The position numbers and the translations under genes are program-made. A stretch of 64,000 nt of DNA from positions 248,001 through 312,000 of the forward strand of contig PJFC01000005.1 of NCBI GenBank assembly GCA_003574885.1. The letters run 5' to 3'. Shown here piece by piece: positions 38,851-48,939 of the stretch. The notes beneath the pieces are model-generated. The model saw nothing but the letters and a program-made list of their open reading frames with translations. It searched no databases and had not been told where the DNA came from. How positions within the stretch are numbered: position 1 is the first letter of the stretch; every line of letters starts with the position of its first letter. Source of the DNA: Geobacter sp. GTDB taxonomy: Bacteria > Desulfobacterota > Desulfuromonadia > Geobacterales > Geobacteraceae.

Positions 38851-39525
38851 TTACCCTTTGCCTAGATTCTCAATAAACTGCCTCGTCAGAGGGGCGCCGT
38901 TCGTGCCGTCCCGCAATTCAGGCCTCTTCAGGTCTTCAATCCTGTCCACGTCGTACCATCCGGGGAGGAGCGCCGCCCTGATACCCGCTTCCGCCACCTT
39001 GACAAGACTCTTTGCCAGTACATCACTCCGCGACCATTCGATCCCACTAAACAGTTCAGCGTGCATCTTGTTCAGGGCGACAAGGTAGTACCCCCCGTCA
39101 TCGCTCGGGCCAAACACCGCTTCGGCTTCGCCGGTAACCAGCCGGACAAAGGCGCTTTCCATGCAGGGGAGGGGAAGGTCCGGTGAGTCGCTGCCGATGA
39201 TGACGACCTCCCGGTAGCCGCAGGAGAACGCGGATCTGAAGGCGTTCGCCATCCGCTCACCCAGGTCTTCCCCCTGTTGGGGAAAGAGGGGAATCCCGGG
39301 AGCAAGCCGGTGGAAATAGCCGACTGCTTCCGGTTCTTCCATGAAAAAGATGAGCCGGTCTATGCCGGCCAAGCGCGAGGTCCGGCTGATGGTGTCCCGG
39401 AGCATGCACTCATAGAACCGGGCGGCTTCATCGGCAGCCAGGTGGGGAATAAGTCGGGTCTTGACCTGTCCGGGAACAGGGCGTTTGGCAAAAATGATGA
39501 GGGCCTGCTTGTGGGGTGTGTGCAT
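38851..39525 (-). CDS. TIGR04282/DUF2064 glycosyltransferase-like protein
   Basis: 224 aa. Begins with ALIIFAKRPVPGQVKTRLIP, the nucleotide-binding signature of this GT-A-like family, and has IIGSDSPDLPLP and GPSDDGGYYLVALN. Some members sit in arsenosugar pathways, others are stand-alone; none of the arsenosugar genes is near. Convergent with ilvA. Function is a family inference only. Confidence 0.88.
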   Translation of the reverse strand: MHTPHKQALIIFAKRPVPGQVKTRLIPHLAADEAARFYECMLRDTISRTSRLAGIDRLIFFMEEPEAVGYFHRLAPGIPLFPQQGEDLGERMANAFRSAFSCGYREVVIIGSDSPDLPLPCMESAFVRLVTGEAEAVFGPSDDGGYYLVALNKMHAELFSGIEWSRSDVLAKSLVKVAEAGIRAALLPGWYDVDRIEDLKRPELRDGTNGAPLTRQFIENLGKG

Positions 39526-39766
39526 AAATGGCTGTTTTTTAAGGAAATGGCAAAATGGCGGTAAAGGTCCGTGAAACCGCCGCCATCAAGGGTTTGTTGG
39601 CGGTCAGAAACGGAAAATGTCTAGCGTTTTCCACAATTTCAAGGGTTCTCCACAATCTTTTCAACAGGAGCTGTTGATCTCCTGTTGATGGATATCTACG
39701 GTCAGCGGTACCCGCTTTCCCTCATTAGACAGGTAACTCCGGGGATTCATTGTTGTTATGCCTTTG

Positions 39767-40615
39767 TTACCGCTTGTCCCGCTCGACTGAAGCATAGGCC
39801 GAATGGTTGTGGATCGACTCGAAGTTTTCCGCTGCCACGGCGAACCAGGTGATGGTGTCGAGGGCCGAGAGTTTGAGGGTCGCCTCCCGGACCATGTCCT
39901 CTACGAACCGGGGATTCTCGAATGCCTGCTCGGTGACGAATTTTTCATCCTGCCGCTTCAACAGTGAATAGACCGGCGAACTGCCACAGCTTTCGATGAG
40001 TGTGATCAGGTCTTCGATCCAGATGAATTCCCGGTAGCGGACCTGGACGGTCATGACGGAGCGCTGGTTGTGGGCGCCGTAGCGGGAAAGCTCTTTGCTG
40101 CACGGGCAAAGGGAGGTCAGCGGTACCCGCACCTCCAATACGAAGTCGAAGACATCGTTCAGGCTTGCCCGGAAGGCGCAGGTATATTCCATGAGGCTTC
40201 TGGCGCCGGATACCGGGGCGCGCTTCTCGATGAAGTAGGGGAACTCGATCTCCAGGTGGGCGCTGGAGGCCCCCAGTTTCTGTTTCATCTCCTCCAGCAT
40301 GGTCTCCATCTTGTCCAGGGCGATCTGTTCCCGGTAGCTGTTGAGGATCTCCACGAAGCGGCTCATGTGGGTCCCCTTGAACTGGTGGGGGAGATCCACG
40401 TACATGTTGATCCGGGCCACGGTGTGCTGGACCTTCTTCTGCTTGTCCATCACCACGATGGGGTAGGAGATGTCCTTCACCCCCACCTTGTTGATGGGAA
40501 CCCGGCGGGTGTCGGGCGATGTCTGCACGTCACTCAGAGGCCGGGACTCGGACCCAGGAGGCGGGCCTGCAGGACTCGGGACTCGGGACTGCGGGGTTGT
40601 GACTTTACTTTTCAC
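39767..40615 (-). CDS. folE2: GTP cyclohydrolase IB
   Basis: 282 aa as drawn; FolE2 is usually about 260 aa. Makes dihydroneopterin triphosphate for folate and, here, for queuosine. Clear family text from [19 protein letters not shown] onward, with metal ligands in [16 protein letters not shown] and later ICESxx-like [20 protein letters not shown]. The first 27 residues are made of repeat DNA (GGGACTCG units in 40545-40600), so the drawn start is uncertain and the true one may be a GTG or CTG near DVQ. The gene overlaps queC by 4 bp. Together they make preQ0. Confidence 0.88.
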   Translation of the reverse strand: MKSKVTTPQSRVPSPAGPPPGSESRPLSDVQTSPDTRRVPINKVGVKDISYPIVVMDKQKKVQHTVARINMYVDLPHQFKGTHMSRFVEILNSYREQIALDKMETMLEEMKQKLGASSAHLEIEFPYFIEKRAPVSGARSLMEYTCAFRASLNDVFDFVLEVRVPLTSLCPCSKELSRYGAHNQRSVMTVQVRYREFIWIEDLITLIESCGSSPVYSLLKRQDEKFVTEQAFENPRFVEDMVREATLKLSALDTITWFAVAAENFESIHNHSAYASVERDKR

Positions 40616-41295
40616 ATTTCACCTTTCACATACTTCACCGGGTCCGGCATTCCTGCCTCGGCGAACCCCTTGAGCCTGAGCCGACAGGAATCGCAACGGC
40701 CGCAGGCAAGCCCTTCCGGGGTCGGGTCGTAGCAGGAGTGGGTCCGGCCATAGTCTACGCCGAGGGCGAGGCCTCTCCCGATGATCTCGGCCTTGGTGAG
40801 ATTGATGAGAGGGGTGTGGATAGTGAAGTGCCCCGATCCTTCTACCCCCGCCTTGGTGGCCAGGTTCGCCATACGCTCGAATGCGGCGACGTATTCCGGT
40901 CGGCAGTCGGGATAGCCGGAGTAGTCCAGGGCGTTGACGCCGATGAAGATGTCGTAGGCGCCGAGCGCTTCTGCCCACCCCAGGGCGAAGGAAAGAAAAA
41001 TGGTGTTGCGGGCCGGCACATAGGTGACCGGGATATCGCTCCCCACCCCCTCTTTCGGGACGTCGATGTCGGAGGTCAGGGCGCTTCCCCCCACCTGCCG
41101 GTAGTCGAACTCCACCACCAGGTGTTCCCGTGCACCGCCTTCCGTGGCGTTCTGTTTTGCCACCTCCAGTTCCACGCTGTGCCGCTGGCCGTAGGCGAAG
41201 CTCATGGCGTACGGCTCATACCCTTCCGCCTTGGCGATGGCCAGGCAGGTGGTGGAATCGAGCCCTCCACTGTAGAGAACTACGGCTTTTTTCAT
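40612..41295 (-). CDS. queC: 7-cyano-7-deazaguanine synthase (canonical)
   Basis: 227 aa from the ATG at 41295, preceded by GGAGGTTCG. Forms preQ0, the precursor of queuosine in tRNA. PP-loop [32 protein letters not shown], and zinc ligands in [19 protein letters not shown]. All canonical residues are intact, in contrast with the paralogue at 22687-23283. Paired with folE2. QueD and QueE are not in the window. Confidence 0.95.
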   Translation of the reverse strand: MKKAVVLYSGGLDSTTCLAIAKAEGYEPYAMSFAYGQRHSVELEVAKQNATEGGAREHLVVEFDYRQVGGSALTSDIDVPKEGVGSDIPVTYVPARNTIFLSFALGWAEALGAYDIFIGVNALDYSGYPDCRPEYVAAFERMANLATKAGVEGSGHFTIHTPLINLTKAEIIGRGLALGVDYGRTHSCYDPTPEGLACGRCDSCRLRLKGFAEAGMPDPVKYVKGEM

Positions 41296-41353
41296 AGGCT
41301 TCGAACCTCCTCTTTCCCCGCAATACCGCTTACCTGCTGGTAAAGCTCTTTTG

Positions 41354-42736
41354 TCATTCGACAGCTGTCCCTTCCCCCGCTGGTTTCTTCTTCCGCGGCC
41401 GGCGGCGTTTCTTCTTTGCTTCCACTTCGCCCGTCTCGGGGGCCGGACTGGCTTGAGCCGCCGCCGGTGCGCCCTTCTTCTCATGCCGGGTCCTGTCGCC
41501 GCTCCGGCTTCGGTCACTGCCGCGTCCCTGACCGGGCTTTCCCCTGCCTGCCGGTTTTTCAACCCGGGGGCGCGCCTTGACCCGGACGTAGTCATGGACG
41601 AACAGATCATCCTCGGCCCATTCGACTGGGACCTTGTGTTTTATGTACTCCTCGATCGCCTCCAGGTAGAAGGCGCCGTCCTCGTCGGCGAGGGATATGG
41701 CCATCCCCTCGGCCCCGGCCCGGGCGGTACGGCCGATACGGTGGACGTAATCCTCCGCGTCCTGGGGAAGGTCGTAGTTTATGACGTGGGAGACTCCTTC
41801 GATGTGGAGTCCGCGGGACGCCACGTCGGTGGCGATCATGATGGGGAGTTTGCCGCTTTTGAAGTCATCGAGGATCTTCAGGCGCTTGCGCTGCTCAACG
41901 TCGCCGGAGATCACCTTGGCCGGGAAGCCGTTGGCGTTCAGCCGGTCGTAGAGGAATTCCCCCTCCCGCTTCGTGTTGATGAAGATCATGGTCCGCTCCA
42001 TCCCGGTCTTTCTCAGGAGTCCCAAAAGGAGCGGGAACTTCTCCTTGCGGGAGACATGGTAGAGAACCTGTACCACGTTGTCCGCAGTCATTTTCTCCGG
42101 GGTGACCGAAACCTTGGTCGGCACGTTCATGAACTCGTAGGCCAGTTCCATGACCCGCTGGTTGAGGGTGGCGGAGAAGAGCATGTTCTGACGCTGGTCA
42201 TAGGGGGGGAGACGGCGAAGGATGAAGCGGAGGTCGGCGATGAATCCCATGTCGAACATCCGGTCCGCCTCGTCGATGACGAGCGCCTCTACGCTCTTGA
42301 GGTCGTAGACCTTCTGCTTCAGGTAGTCGATGAGGCGACCCGGCGTGCCGATGACCACATCCGCTCCTTCCTCGAGTGCGTTTTTCTGGAGCATGTAGTC
42401 GACGCCGCCATAGATGGCCTGGATGGTGAAACCGGCATGTTTGCCGAGGGCCTGGGCGTCTGCTTCTATCTGCACGACCAGTTCACGGGTGGGGGCGAGG
42501 ATCAGAGCCCGCGGTTGACGGTCTTTCCCTTCCCGCGGTTTCTGGAGAAGTTTGGTGAAGAGGGCAATAAGGAATGCGGCAGTCTTGCCGGTACCGGTCT
42601 GGGCCTGACCTGCCACATCCTTGCCGGCAAGAGCCAAGGGGAGGGTCTGTTCCTGGATCGGGGTGCAGTCGGTGAAGCCGGTTTCGATAATCCCCTGCTG
42701 AACCGGTTCCGGCAGGTTGAGTTCGCTGAATTTCAT
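41354..42736 (-). CDS. DEAD-box RNA helicase (RhlE-like)
   Basis: 460 aa. Unwinds RNA in ribosome assembly or decay. Q-motif [13 protein letters not shown], Walker [16 protein letters not shown] in [13 protein letters not shown], and [11 protein letters not shown] basic, low-complexity tail (about 380-460, [16 protein letters not shown]) is typical of RhlE relatives and likely binds RNA. GTAAACC precedes the ATG without a strong ribosome site. Single gene. Confidence 0.95.
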   Translation of the reverse strand: MKFSELNLPEPVQQGIIETGFTDCTPIQEQTLPLALAGKDVAGQAQTGTGKTAAFLIALFTKLLQKPREGKDRQPRALILAPTRELVVQIEADAQALGKHAGFTIQAIYGGVDYMLQKNALEEGADVVIGTPGRLIDYLKQKVYDLKSVEALVIDEADRMFDMGFIADLRFILRRLPPYDQRQNMLFSATLNQRVMELAYEFMNVPTKVSVTPEKMTADNVVQVLYHVSRKEKFPLLLGLLRKTGMERTMIFINTKREGEFLYDRLNANGFPAKVISGDVEQRKRLKILDDFKSGKLPIMIATDVASRGLHIEGVSHVINYDLPQDAEDYVHRIGRTARAGAEGMAISLADEDGAFYLEAIEEYIKHKVPVEWAEDDLFVHDYVRVKARPRVEKPAGRGKPGQGRGSDRSRSGDRTRHEKKGAPAAAQASPAPETGEVEAKKKRRRPRKKKPAGEGTAVE

Positions 42737-43021
42737 GGTTTACGATTCCTTTATTTCGTTATTTCAAGAGGATAGCTATAGCACAGCGGGCGATAAATAG
42801 CAAGCCGCGCCGGGCCTGTCGATGGATTGGCGAATCAATAGAGAATCAATAAAGCGGTTGCCATAGAGCAGAGAGAGTTCTCATGCGAAAACATACAGAT
42901 GAAAGAGATTCGTTGCTAACCGTATTTCTCCAGATTTTTCCCCCTGTCAACACTTCCGGACTTTCGTTTTTCCGCGCAGTTGTGCTATGGTACGCTCACC
43001 AAATTATGCCAAGGACACCAC

Positions 43022-43642
43022 GTGCAATCCTTCATTCACATCGATTCCCCCCATTACCTCCGCGAGGAGCAGCTTCCCGCGCTGCCCGATTGGCCGGCAA
43101 TTTTCGGCAACGATCACCCCATAGCTCTTGAGATCGGATGCGGCATCGGCGACTTCATCGTCAAGACCGCCGCTGAGCAGCCGGAACGGAACTTTATCGC
43201 CATCGACTTCTACAACAAGGGATGCTACAAGACCTGCCGCCGTATCGAGCGGCACGAACTGACCAACGTGCGGGTGCTCCGGGTCGAGGCGCGCCAGTTT
43301 ATCCAGGAACGGCTTTCGAAGGGGCTTCTGGCAGCGGTGTATATCAACTGCCCCGATCCCTGGCCGAAGAAGAAGCACCGCAAACGGCGGCTGGTGAACC
43401 GCCAGTTTCTGGAATTCCTCCGTGACTACCTGGCGCCGGGGGGGGATTTCTTCTTCGCCACCGATTTCGATGATTACGGCATCGATGTGGCGGGGCTTCT
43501 GCCGGGGGTAGAGGGGTACGGAAACTGTCTGGCTCCCGATCTCTACCGCCACGAGCTGGAAGGGTATCATCTCTCCAAGTATATGCGGAAGTTCATGGCG
43601 GAGGGGAAAAGAATCTACTTCGTCCACTACCGGAAAATCTAA
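43022..43642 (+). CDS. trmB: tRNA (guanosine(46)-N7)-methyltransferase
   Basis: 206 aa from the GTG at 43022 (AAGGA eight bases ahead); the open frame starts 14 codons earlier without a signal. SAM motif [16 protein letters not shown], then AIDFYNKG and the substrate loop [18 protein letters not shown], which is diagnostic. Full length. Followed by a long imperfect hairpin and truD. Confidence 0.94.
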   Translation: MQSFIHIDSPHYLREEQLPALPDWPAIFGNDHPIALEIGCGIGDFIVKTAAEQPERNFIAIDFYNKGCYKTCRRIERHELTNVRVLRVEARQFIQERLSKGLLAAVYINCPDPWPKKKHRKRRLVNRQFLEFLRDYLAPGGDFFFATDFDDYGIDVAGLLPGVEGYGNCLAPDLYRHELEGYHLSKYMRKFMAEGKRIYFVHYRKI

Positions 43643-43645
43643 ACC

Positions 43646-43721
43646 TGCCACAGAGGCACGGAAACACAGAGAAAATCGTTTTTTTATCTCTGGTTTCTCT
43701 GAGTCTCTTGCCTCTGTGGCG
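43646..43721. repeat. Imperfect inverted repeat between trmB and truD
   Basis: Arms TGCCACAGAGGCA (43646-43658) and TGCCTCTGTGGC (43709-43720) with a second ACAGAGAAA/TTTCTCTG pairing inside. Probably a dispersed hairpin repeat; it could end trmB transcripts. Confidence 0.65.
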
Positions 43722-43741
43722 GATTTTAAAGAAGGTTCAAA

Positions 43742-44938
43742 GTGAATTCATATCTGACAGCCGATATCCCCGGTACCGGGGGGACCATCAAGGAGACGCC
43801 GGAGGATTTCCGGGTAACGGAGATTCCCCTCTATCTCCCCTGCGGCTCCGGCGAGCATACCTACGCGGAGATCGAGAAACGGGGTGTCACCACCCTGGAT
43901 GCCCTGCGGCGGATCGCCCGGGCACTGGAGGTGTCCGACCGGGACCTGGGGTACGCGGGGATGAAGGATGCCCGGGGAATCACCCGCCAGACCGTCTCCA
44001 TTCCCCGGGTGGACCCCCAACGGGTGCTCGGCCTGGAACTGCCCGGCATCAGGGTCCTGTCGGCAGTGCACCACACCAACAAGCTGAAGCTCGGGCACCT
44101 GGCGGGGAACCGTTTTCTCATCCGGCTTTGTGGCGTTGAATCCCACGCCTTGGAACGGGCGAGGGAAGTGCTGCGGACCCTTGTAGAACGGGGAGTCCCC
44201 AACCGCTTCGGAGAACAACGCTACGGCGCCCAGGGGAATTCCCATCTGATCGGCGGTGCCTGGCTGCGTGGGGACTACCGGGGCGCGGTGGATGCTCTCA
44301 TGGGGAAGCCTGAACTGGTGCGGGATGAACGGTGGCAGTCCGCTATCGCCGCTTATGGAAGGGGGGAACTGGAGGAGAGCCTGCGGCTTTTCCCCGGCCA
44401 CTGCCGGACCGAGCGGGATGTCCTGCAGCGCCTGGTCAAGCGCCCCGATGCCTGGGACAAGGCCCTCAACGCGATCCATCCCCGGTTGAAGAAGCTCTAC
44501 CTCTCCGCGTACCAGTCTTTCCTTTTCGACCGGCTGCTGGAATCGCGGCTGTCGACTCTTGACCGGGTTATGGCCGGCGACCTGGCTATCAAACACGACA
44601 ACGGCGCCTGTTTCCTCGTCACCGATGCGGTGACGGAAGCACCCCGGGCCGCAGCCTTCGAAATATCACCGAGCGGGCCGATGTTCGGCTGCAAGATGAA
44701 GTCACCGGAAGGGGAACCGGGGGAGATGGAGGCAACTCTTCTTGCCGGAGAAGGGCTCACTCCTGCCAGCTTCGACCTGCCGGGAGGACTGCGGCTGGAA
44801 GGGGAGCGTCGACCTCTGCGGGTGCCGCTTCGCGAACCGCTATTGACAGCGGACGGGGCTGATCTGCTTCTTGAATTCTCCCTCCCAAAAGGCTCCTATG
44901 CTACTGCAGTGTTGCGGGAGATAGTTAAAACCGGTTAG
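43742..44938 (+). CDS. truD: tRNA pseudouridine(13) synthase
   Basis: 398 aa with a GTG start and GAAGG ribosome site. TruD makes pseudouridine-13 in tRNA. Catalytic Asp in YAGMKDARGITRQ, and NRFGEQRYGAQGNSHLIG, YLSAYQSFLFDRLLE motifs. The usual TRUD insertion domain is shortened but present (about residues 175-230). Close to trmB, another tRNA modifier, with about 100 bp between. Confidence 0.94.
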   Translation: MNSYLTADIPGTGGTIKETPEDFRVTEIPLYLPCGSGEHTYAEIEKRGVTTLDALRRIARALEVSDRDLGYAGMKDARGITRQTVSIPRVDPQRVLGLELPGIRVLSAVHHTNKLKLGHLAGNRFLIRLCGVESHALERAREVLRTLVERGVPNRFGEQRYGAQGNSHLIGGAWLRGDYRGAVDALMGKPELVRDERWQSAIAAYGRGELEESLRLFPGHCRTERDVLQRLVKRPDAWDKALNAIHPRLKKLYLSAYQSFLFDRLLESRLSTLDRVMAGDLAIKHDNGACFLVTDAVTEAPRAAAFEISPSGPMFGCKMKSPEGEPGEMEATLLAGEGLTPASFDLPGGLRLEGERRPLRVPLREPLLTADGADLLLEFSLPKGSYATAVLREIVKTG

Positions 44939-45037
44939 TATGGACAGTAAAGGCTTTGTTGGTAGAATTGAAGGGGCACCGGCGGCGCCTCCCCTGGTTG
45001 TCGAGCCGGCATAGCCGTAAACAGGAAGTAAGGGAGA

Positions 45038-45370
45038 ATGAGGATGGACAAGCGGCAGGAATCCTACGAAGTCAACCTGTTCAATCCCAAACAGGGGTAC
45101 ATGCGCGGCGAGGTGGTGCTCATTCTGGCCATTCTTGTCGGTTGGGGGGTGGTGAACTTCGGATTCCAGGCGGTACTCTGGCTTTTGGCCGAGAATCCCG
45201 TCGGTGAAGGGATTTTTACCCGCCTCACCTTTTTCAACCTTCCCTATCACTTCTGGTTCACCGCCCAGTTCCTCCCCCTGTGGTTCATCATCCTCTGCGT
45301 GATTTTCAATATCTACCTCGACCGCCTCACCGAGCGTCACAGCAGAAGGAGAGACAGAACCTATGAATAG
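45038..45370 (+). CDS. DUF4212 small membrane subunit of a sodium symporter
   Basis: 110 aa (a start at 45044 has better spacing to AAGGGAG). Two membrane segments (about 25-50 and 72-98) with VNFGFQAVLWLL and YHFWFTAQFLPLWFIILC. DUF4212 proteins are always paired with a VC_2705-type sodium:solute symporter, as here with an 8-bp overlap. Probably the carrier for acetate or a similar short acid, by family. Confidence 0.9.
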   Translation: MRMDKRQESYEVNLFNPKQGYMRGEVVLILAILVGWGVVNFGFQAVLWLLAENPVGEGIFTRLTFFNLPYHFWFTAQFLPLWFIILCVIFNIYLDRLTERHSRRRDRTYE

Positions 45371-46892
45371 CGATCCGGTGAAATTCTGGCCGCTTCTTAT
45401 TGTTACAGGAGTGCTGGTATCCTTTGTGCTGGCAGGTTTGCGTGCCAAGTCCCAGGAAATGTCAGATTACGGATTTTCCGGACGTTATATCGGCCGTATC
45501 GGAGGCGGGGCGGCAATCGCCAGCAACTGGATGAGCGCCGCCAGCTTTCTCGGCATGGCCGGCCTCCTCTATCTCCAGGGATACTTCGCCCTTGCCTATG
45601 TCATCGGCTGGACCGGCGGCTATGTCCTGCTCCTGGTCCTGATGGCGGGGCAGATCCGGCGATTCGGCAAATACACCGCCCCTGATTTTGTCGGTGCCCG
45701 TTACGACTCAGATGTCGCCCGGCTCCTGGCGGCGCTTATCTCCATCACCATCTCCGTCATATACTGCGTCGCCCAGTTCAAGGGGATCGGCATGCTGTTC
45801 GGCTGGCTGTTCGGCATCGATTACGGACGGGGTGTCGTCCTCGGCGGGGCGGTGGTGGTCTGCTACGTGGTGGTCTGCGGCATGCTCGGGGTGGCCCGCA
45901 ACCAGCAGATGCAGTACTTTGTCGTCATCGTCTCATTCATCCTCCCCCTCATGTTCCTGGCCCACCGGTTCGGCTATTTCTGGCTCCTTCCCCAGTTCGG
46001 TTACGGCGAGGGGATCCAGGATCTGGCGACGGAGTTCAATATCGACTTCACCGCCCCCTTTGCCAGCGGCTCCCTGTTCCAATGGGTCGCCCTCTGTTTT
46101 ACCCTCATGGTCGGCACGGCCGGGCTCCCCCACGTCCTGTCCCGTTTCTACATCCTTCCCAATGTCCGGGATGCGCGGTGGAGCGTGGTCTGGGGGCTGT
46201 TCTTCATCGCTCTCATCTACTGGTCGGCACCCGCCTATGCCGTCTTTGCCCGCCTGCTGGAAGCACGGGGAGGGTACATCCCCGATCCGGCGGTAGCCGG
46301 CAAGATGGCCGACATCATGGTGCTCAAGACGGCGGTGATGGGAGGAGTGCCGGTCTGGCTGACCGGATTACTGGCCGCCGGCGCCGTAAGTGCCGCTTTC
46401 TTCACCGTCACCGGACTCCTCATGACCGGTGCCTCATCCCTTTCCCACGATATTTATTACCGGTTAATCAACCCCCAGGCTTCGGAGTCGCGGAAAATGG
46501 CGATAGCCAAGGGGGGAACCCTGGTTCTGGCCGCCCTGGTGCTGGTTATCTCTCTCCGACCTCCTGCGCTCATAGCGGAAATAACGGCGGTTGCCTTTGC
46601 CCTGGCCGGCAACACCATATTCCCTGCCTTTCTGCTCGGCATCTGGTGGGGGCGTGCCAACCGTCAAGGGGTCATAGCCGGTATGGTGCTGGGTGTCATG
46701 ATAACTTTTGCCGCGCCGCTCTGTGGGAATGCCATCCCCTTGTTCGCGAGCATATTTCCGGTTACTTCGTCAGCTTTCTGCGGGGCTCCGCTGGTGGTAC
46801 TCGTCATGGTTGTCGTATCGCTCCTGACACCCCCTCCGTCGGAGGAAATGAGACGTTTCCTGGCTGAAGTGGTCCACGGCCATCTTGACTAG
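45363..46892 (+). CDS. VC_2705-type sodium:solute symporter
   Basis: 509 aa with about 13 membrane segments. Sodium:solute symporter family text: YGFSGRYIGRIGGGAAIASNWMSAASFLGMAG, VGTAGLPHVLSRFYI, GALSAAFFT-like GAVSAAFFTVTGLLMTGASSL. Such ActP-like carriers bring in acetate or related acids, a main carbon source of Geobacter. Coupled to the DUF4212 gene, then a DUF294-like gene 12 bp on. This trio arrangement recurs in the group, suggesting a regulatory link. Confidence 0.9.
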   Translation: MNSDPVKFWPLLIVTGVLVSFVLAGLRAKSQEMSDYGFSGRYIGRIGGGAAIASNWMSAASFLGMAGLLYLQGYFALAYVIGWTGGYVLLLVLMAGQIRRFGKYTAPDFVGARYDSDVARLLAALISITISVIYCVAQFKGIGMLFGWLFGIDYGRGVVLGGAVVVCYVVVCGMLGVARNQQMQYFVVIVSFILPLMFLAHRFGYFWLLPQFGYGEGIQDLATEFNIDFTAPFASGSLFQWVALCFTLMVGTAGLPHVLSRFYILPNVRDARWSVVWGLFFIALIYWSAPAYAVFARLLEARGGYIPDPAVAGKMADIMVLKTAVMGGVPVWLTGLLAAGAVSAAFFTVTGLLMTGASSLSHDIYYRLINPQASESRKMAIAKGGTLVLAALVLVISLRPPALIAEITAVAFALAGNTIFPAFLLGIWWGRANRQGVIAGMVLGVMITFAAPLCGNAIPLFASIFPVTSSAFCGAPLVVLVMVVVSLLTPPPSEEMRRFLAEVVHGHLD

Positions 46893-46904
46893 AAGGAGAG
46901 AGCC

Positions 46905-48137
46905 ATGTCGATGTTCCCGGTAAACAAAGGGGGCGATATCCTTGCCTGGCGTGACACGGTGGAACTGGTTGACGGAGTGAAGCGGAAGCTGTCGGAGAAA
47001 ATGGCCTATCTTCTCGACGGTGACGAACTTGTCCTGCTGCAAGATCTCCAGGGGAGGATCGAGGAGGAAATGGCCGTCGAATACCGGTTTGCCGAGGACG
47101 CCGGGCAGGTTCTGGCTGCACTGGAGACGGCAGGGACGGTCGATGAGATGGTTGCCGCATATCGTCACGGACGGCAGTTGTCGACTGACTATTTCGACCG
47201 GCGCGGCTCTGTCCTGGTGGTACAGTCGCTCTGCATCAGGCTGCAGGACCGATTGACCTGCCGTGCGGTGCTCCTTGCCAGCGAATGGATGGAGCGGAGC
47301 GGTTTCGGCCCTCCCCCTGCTCCGTACTGCTGGTTTGCTTTCGGGGGAGCGGGGAGAGAGGAGGGTACCGTTGCCGGGAACTTCAACGCCTTGCTTGTCC
47401 ATGGAGAGGTGCATGGAGAAAGCGCTGCGTATTTTGCAGGGTTTTCCCTGAGGGTAAACGCGATTCTCGAAAATTGCGGCGTCAAGAGTGCCGGTGGCAT
47501 TACTCCCGTGCATCCCTCCTGGCGGGGGAGCATCAACGAATGGCGTACGCGCCTGATCGGGGGTGCGGCAGGTGAAAAAACGCAGGAAGACCTTTCGTTC
47601 CTGGTGCGGTTTGCCGACCTGCGCCTGGTGAGCGGGGATTCGACCCTCTGTGGCGAGATGATTAACCTGATCCGGAGCCTGTTCGAGTTCAACCGTCGCG
47701 GCTTTGATGAAGTGGCCCGCGTCACGGCGGAAATGGCGACAGGGCTCGATTTTTTCGGGCGGTTGCGGTTGGAAAAGGGGGGGGAGCATCGGGGCGAATT
47801 CAATCTGGGACAGTATGCGTTGAACCCGCTGATGGAAAACATCAGGATAATGGCGGTACGCGCCGACGTGCCGCTGACCGCCAACGTCGGGCGAATCAAG
47901 GGACTTCTGGAAAAAGGACACCTGGGTGTCGATCTGTCCCAACGACTATTGCGAGCCTGTCATGACTTTACTTCACTGAAGTTGAGGTCGGAGATGCGTC
48001 ACAACAGTGGGGGCGAGGGGGTCTTCCTTAAACCGGAAGAGCTCGATGACTGTGAGATGGACTCCTTGAAAGAGGGGATGGAGGCGGTGGTTAACCTGCA
48101 GCGGATAGTTTACCAGAGATTTGTCGTCAGCAGCTAG
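46905..48137 (+). CDS. DUF294-type nucleotidyltransferase-like protein with decayed active site
   Basis: 410 aa. In the usual family a GlnD-like head (GSxGRxEQTxxTDQDNA) is followed by a C-terminal substrate domain and often CBS domains. Here the head reads FAFGGAGREEGTVAGNFNALLV: the DQD acids are replaced (GNFN). So it likely cannot transfer nucleotides. The N-terminal ~110 residues are helical. C-terminal DUF294_C-like text is LRSEMRHNSGGEG and so on. GGAGAG ribosome site, 12 bp after the symporter. Possibly a binding regulator of transport. Confidence 0.75.
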   Translation: MSMFPVNKGGDILAWRDTVELVDGVKRKLSEKMAYLLDGDELVLLQDLQGRIEEEMAVEYRFAEDAGQVLAALETAGTVDEMVAAYRHGRQLSTDYFDRRGSVLVVQSLCIRLQDRLTCRAVLLASEWMERSGFGPPPAPYCWFAFGGAGREEGTVAGNFNALLVHGEVHGESAAYFAGFSLRVNAILENCGVKSAGGITPVHPSWRGSINEWRTRLIGGAAGEKTQEDLSFLVRFADLRLVSGDSTLCGEMINLIRSLFEFNRRGFDEVARVTAEMATGLDFFGRLRLEKGGEHRGEFNLGQYALNPLMENIRIMAVRADVPLTANVGRIKGLLEKGHLGVDLSQRLLRACHDFTSLKLRSEMRHNSGGEGVFLKPEELDDCEMDSLKEGMEAVVNLQRIVYQRFVVSS

Positions 48138-48144
48138 GAGCGCT

Positions 48145-48939
48145 ATGAGGATATCCCTCTCATCAGGAACCCTGTTTACCTACCCGCTCCGCAAGGTATT
48201 CGAAATAGCCCGGGACGTGGGCTTTGACGGACTGGAACTGATCGTCAACCAGGATTTCCAGAAGGTCAACCCACGTTCGGTTATTCGGGAGCTCTCCCCG
48301 ATCCTTCCCGTGCTTTCCATCCATGCGCCGTTCATGCCGCTGGATGGCTGGGGAGGGCCGATCGACTCCGTTAAGCGGAGTGTTGAGATTGCTGCTGACT
48401 GCGGCGTGCCGCTGGTCAATTTTCATCCCGCATCCTGGCTCGGATTTGAACTCAAGTACTGGCGCTGGATGTACCGGATTCTCGATTATCAAAAGGAGGT
48501 AGGGGCAGAGGGGGTGACGCTTACCCTGGAGAACATGCCGTGGGTCGGGAGGTTCAAGATCAACCAGTATATCCTCTCTCATTCCGGCAAGATGAATGAC
48601 TTTCTCGAAGAGCGGAATCTCTACATGACCTTCGACTGCACCCACATGGGGTCAGGCAAAACCAACTTCATCAACGATTTCTACCTGTTCTACAATGCCG
48701 GCCGGATCCGCAATATCCATTTTTCCGACTACGGTCACGGACGCGAACATCTTCTCCCGGGGCACGGCATTCTGCCTCTCACCCGTTTTCTCAATCACCT
48801 GCGCAACACCGGCTACCACGAGACCCTGACTCTGGAACTTTCTCCCCATGAATTCCCCCATGACGAACAGATCATGGTGGAGAGCCTGAAGGAAATCCTC
48901 ATGTACCTGCGGCGGGAGACCTCGCCGCTCACCCCCTGA
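48145..48939 (+). CDS. TIM-barrel sugar phosphate isomerase/epimerase-like protein
   Basis: 264 aa from the ATG at 48145 (AGGAGCGCT). AP endonuclease 2/xylose isomerase-like barrel: RISLSSGTLFTYPL, GFDGLELIVN, SIHAPFMPL, VNFHPASW, LTLENMPW (Glu ligand), MTFDCTHMG, IHFSDYG, LTLELSPHEF (Glu ligand). The metal ligands look intact. Family function only; substrate unknown. End overlaps the convergent usp gene by 11 bp. Confidence 0.85.
   Translation: MRISLSSGTLFTYPLRKVFEIARDVGFDGLELIVNQDFQKVNPRSVIRELSPILPVLSIHAPFMPLDGWGGPIDSVKRSVEIAADCGVPLVNFHPASWLGFELKYWRWMYRILDYQKEVGAEGVTLTLENMPWVGRFKINQYILSHSGKMNDFLEERNLYMTFDCTHMGSGKTNFINDFYLFYNAGRIRNIHFSDYGHGREHLLPGHGILPLTRFLNHLRNTGYHETLTLELSPHEFPHDEQIMVESLKEILMYLRRETSPLTP

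Noticed and set aside
43646-43721. Hairpin between trmB and truD as an RNA gene
   Set aside because: Arms are those of a dispersed repeat and no conserved RNA feature is visible.
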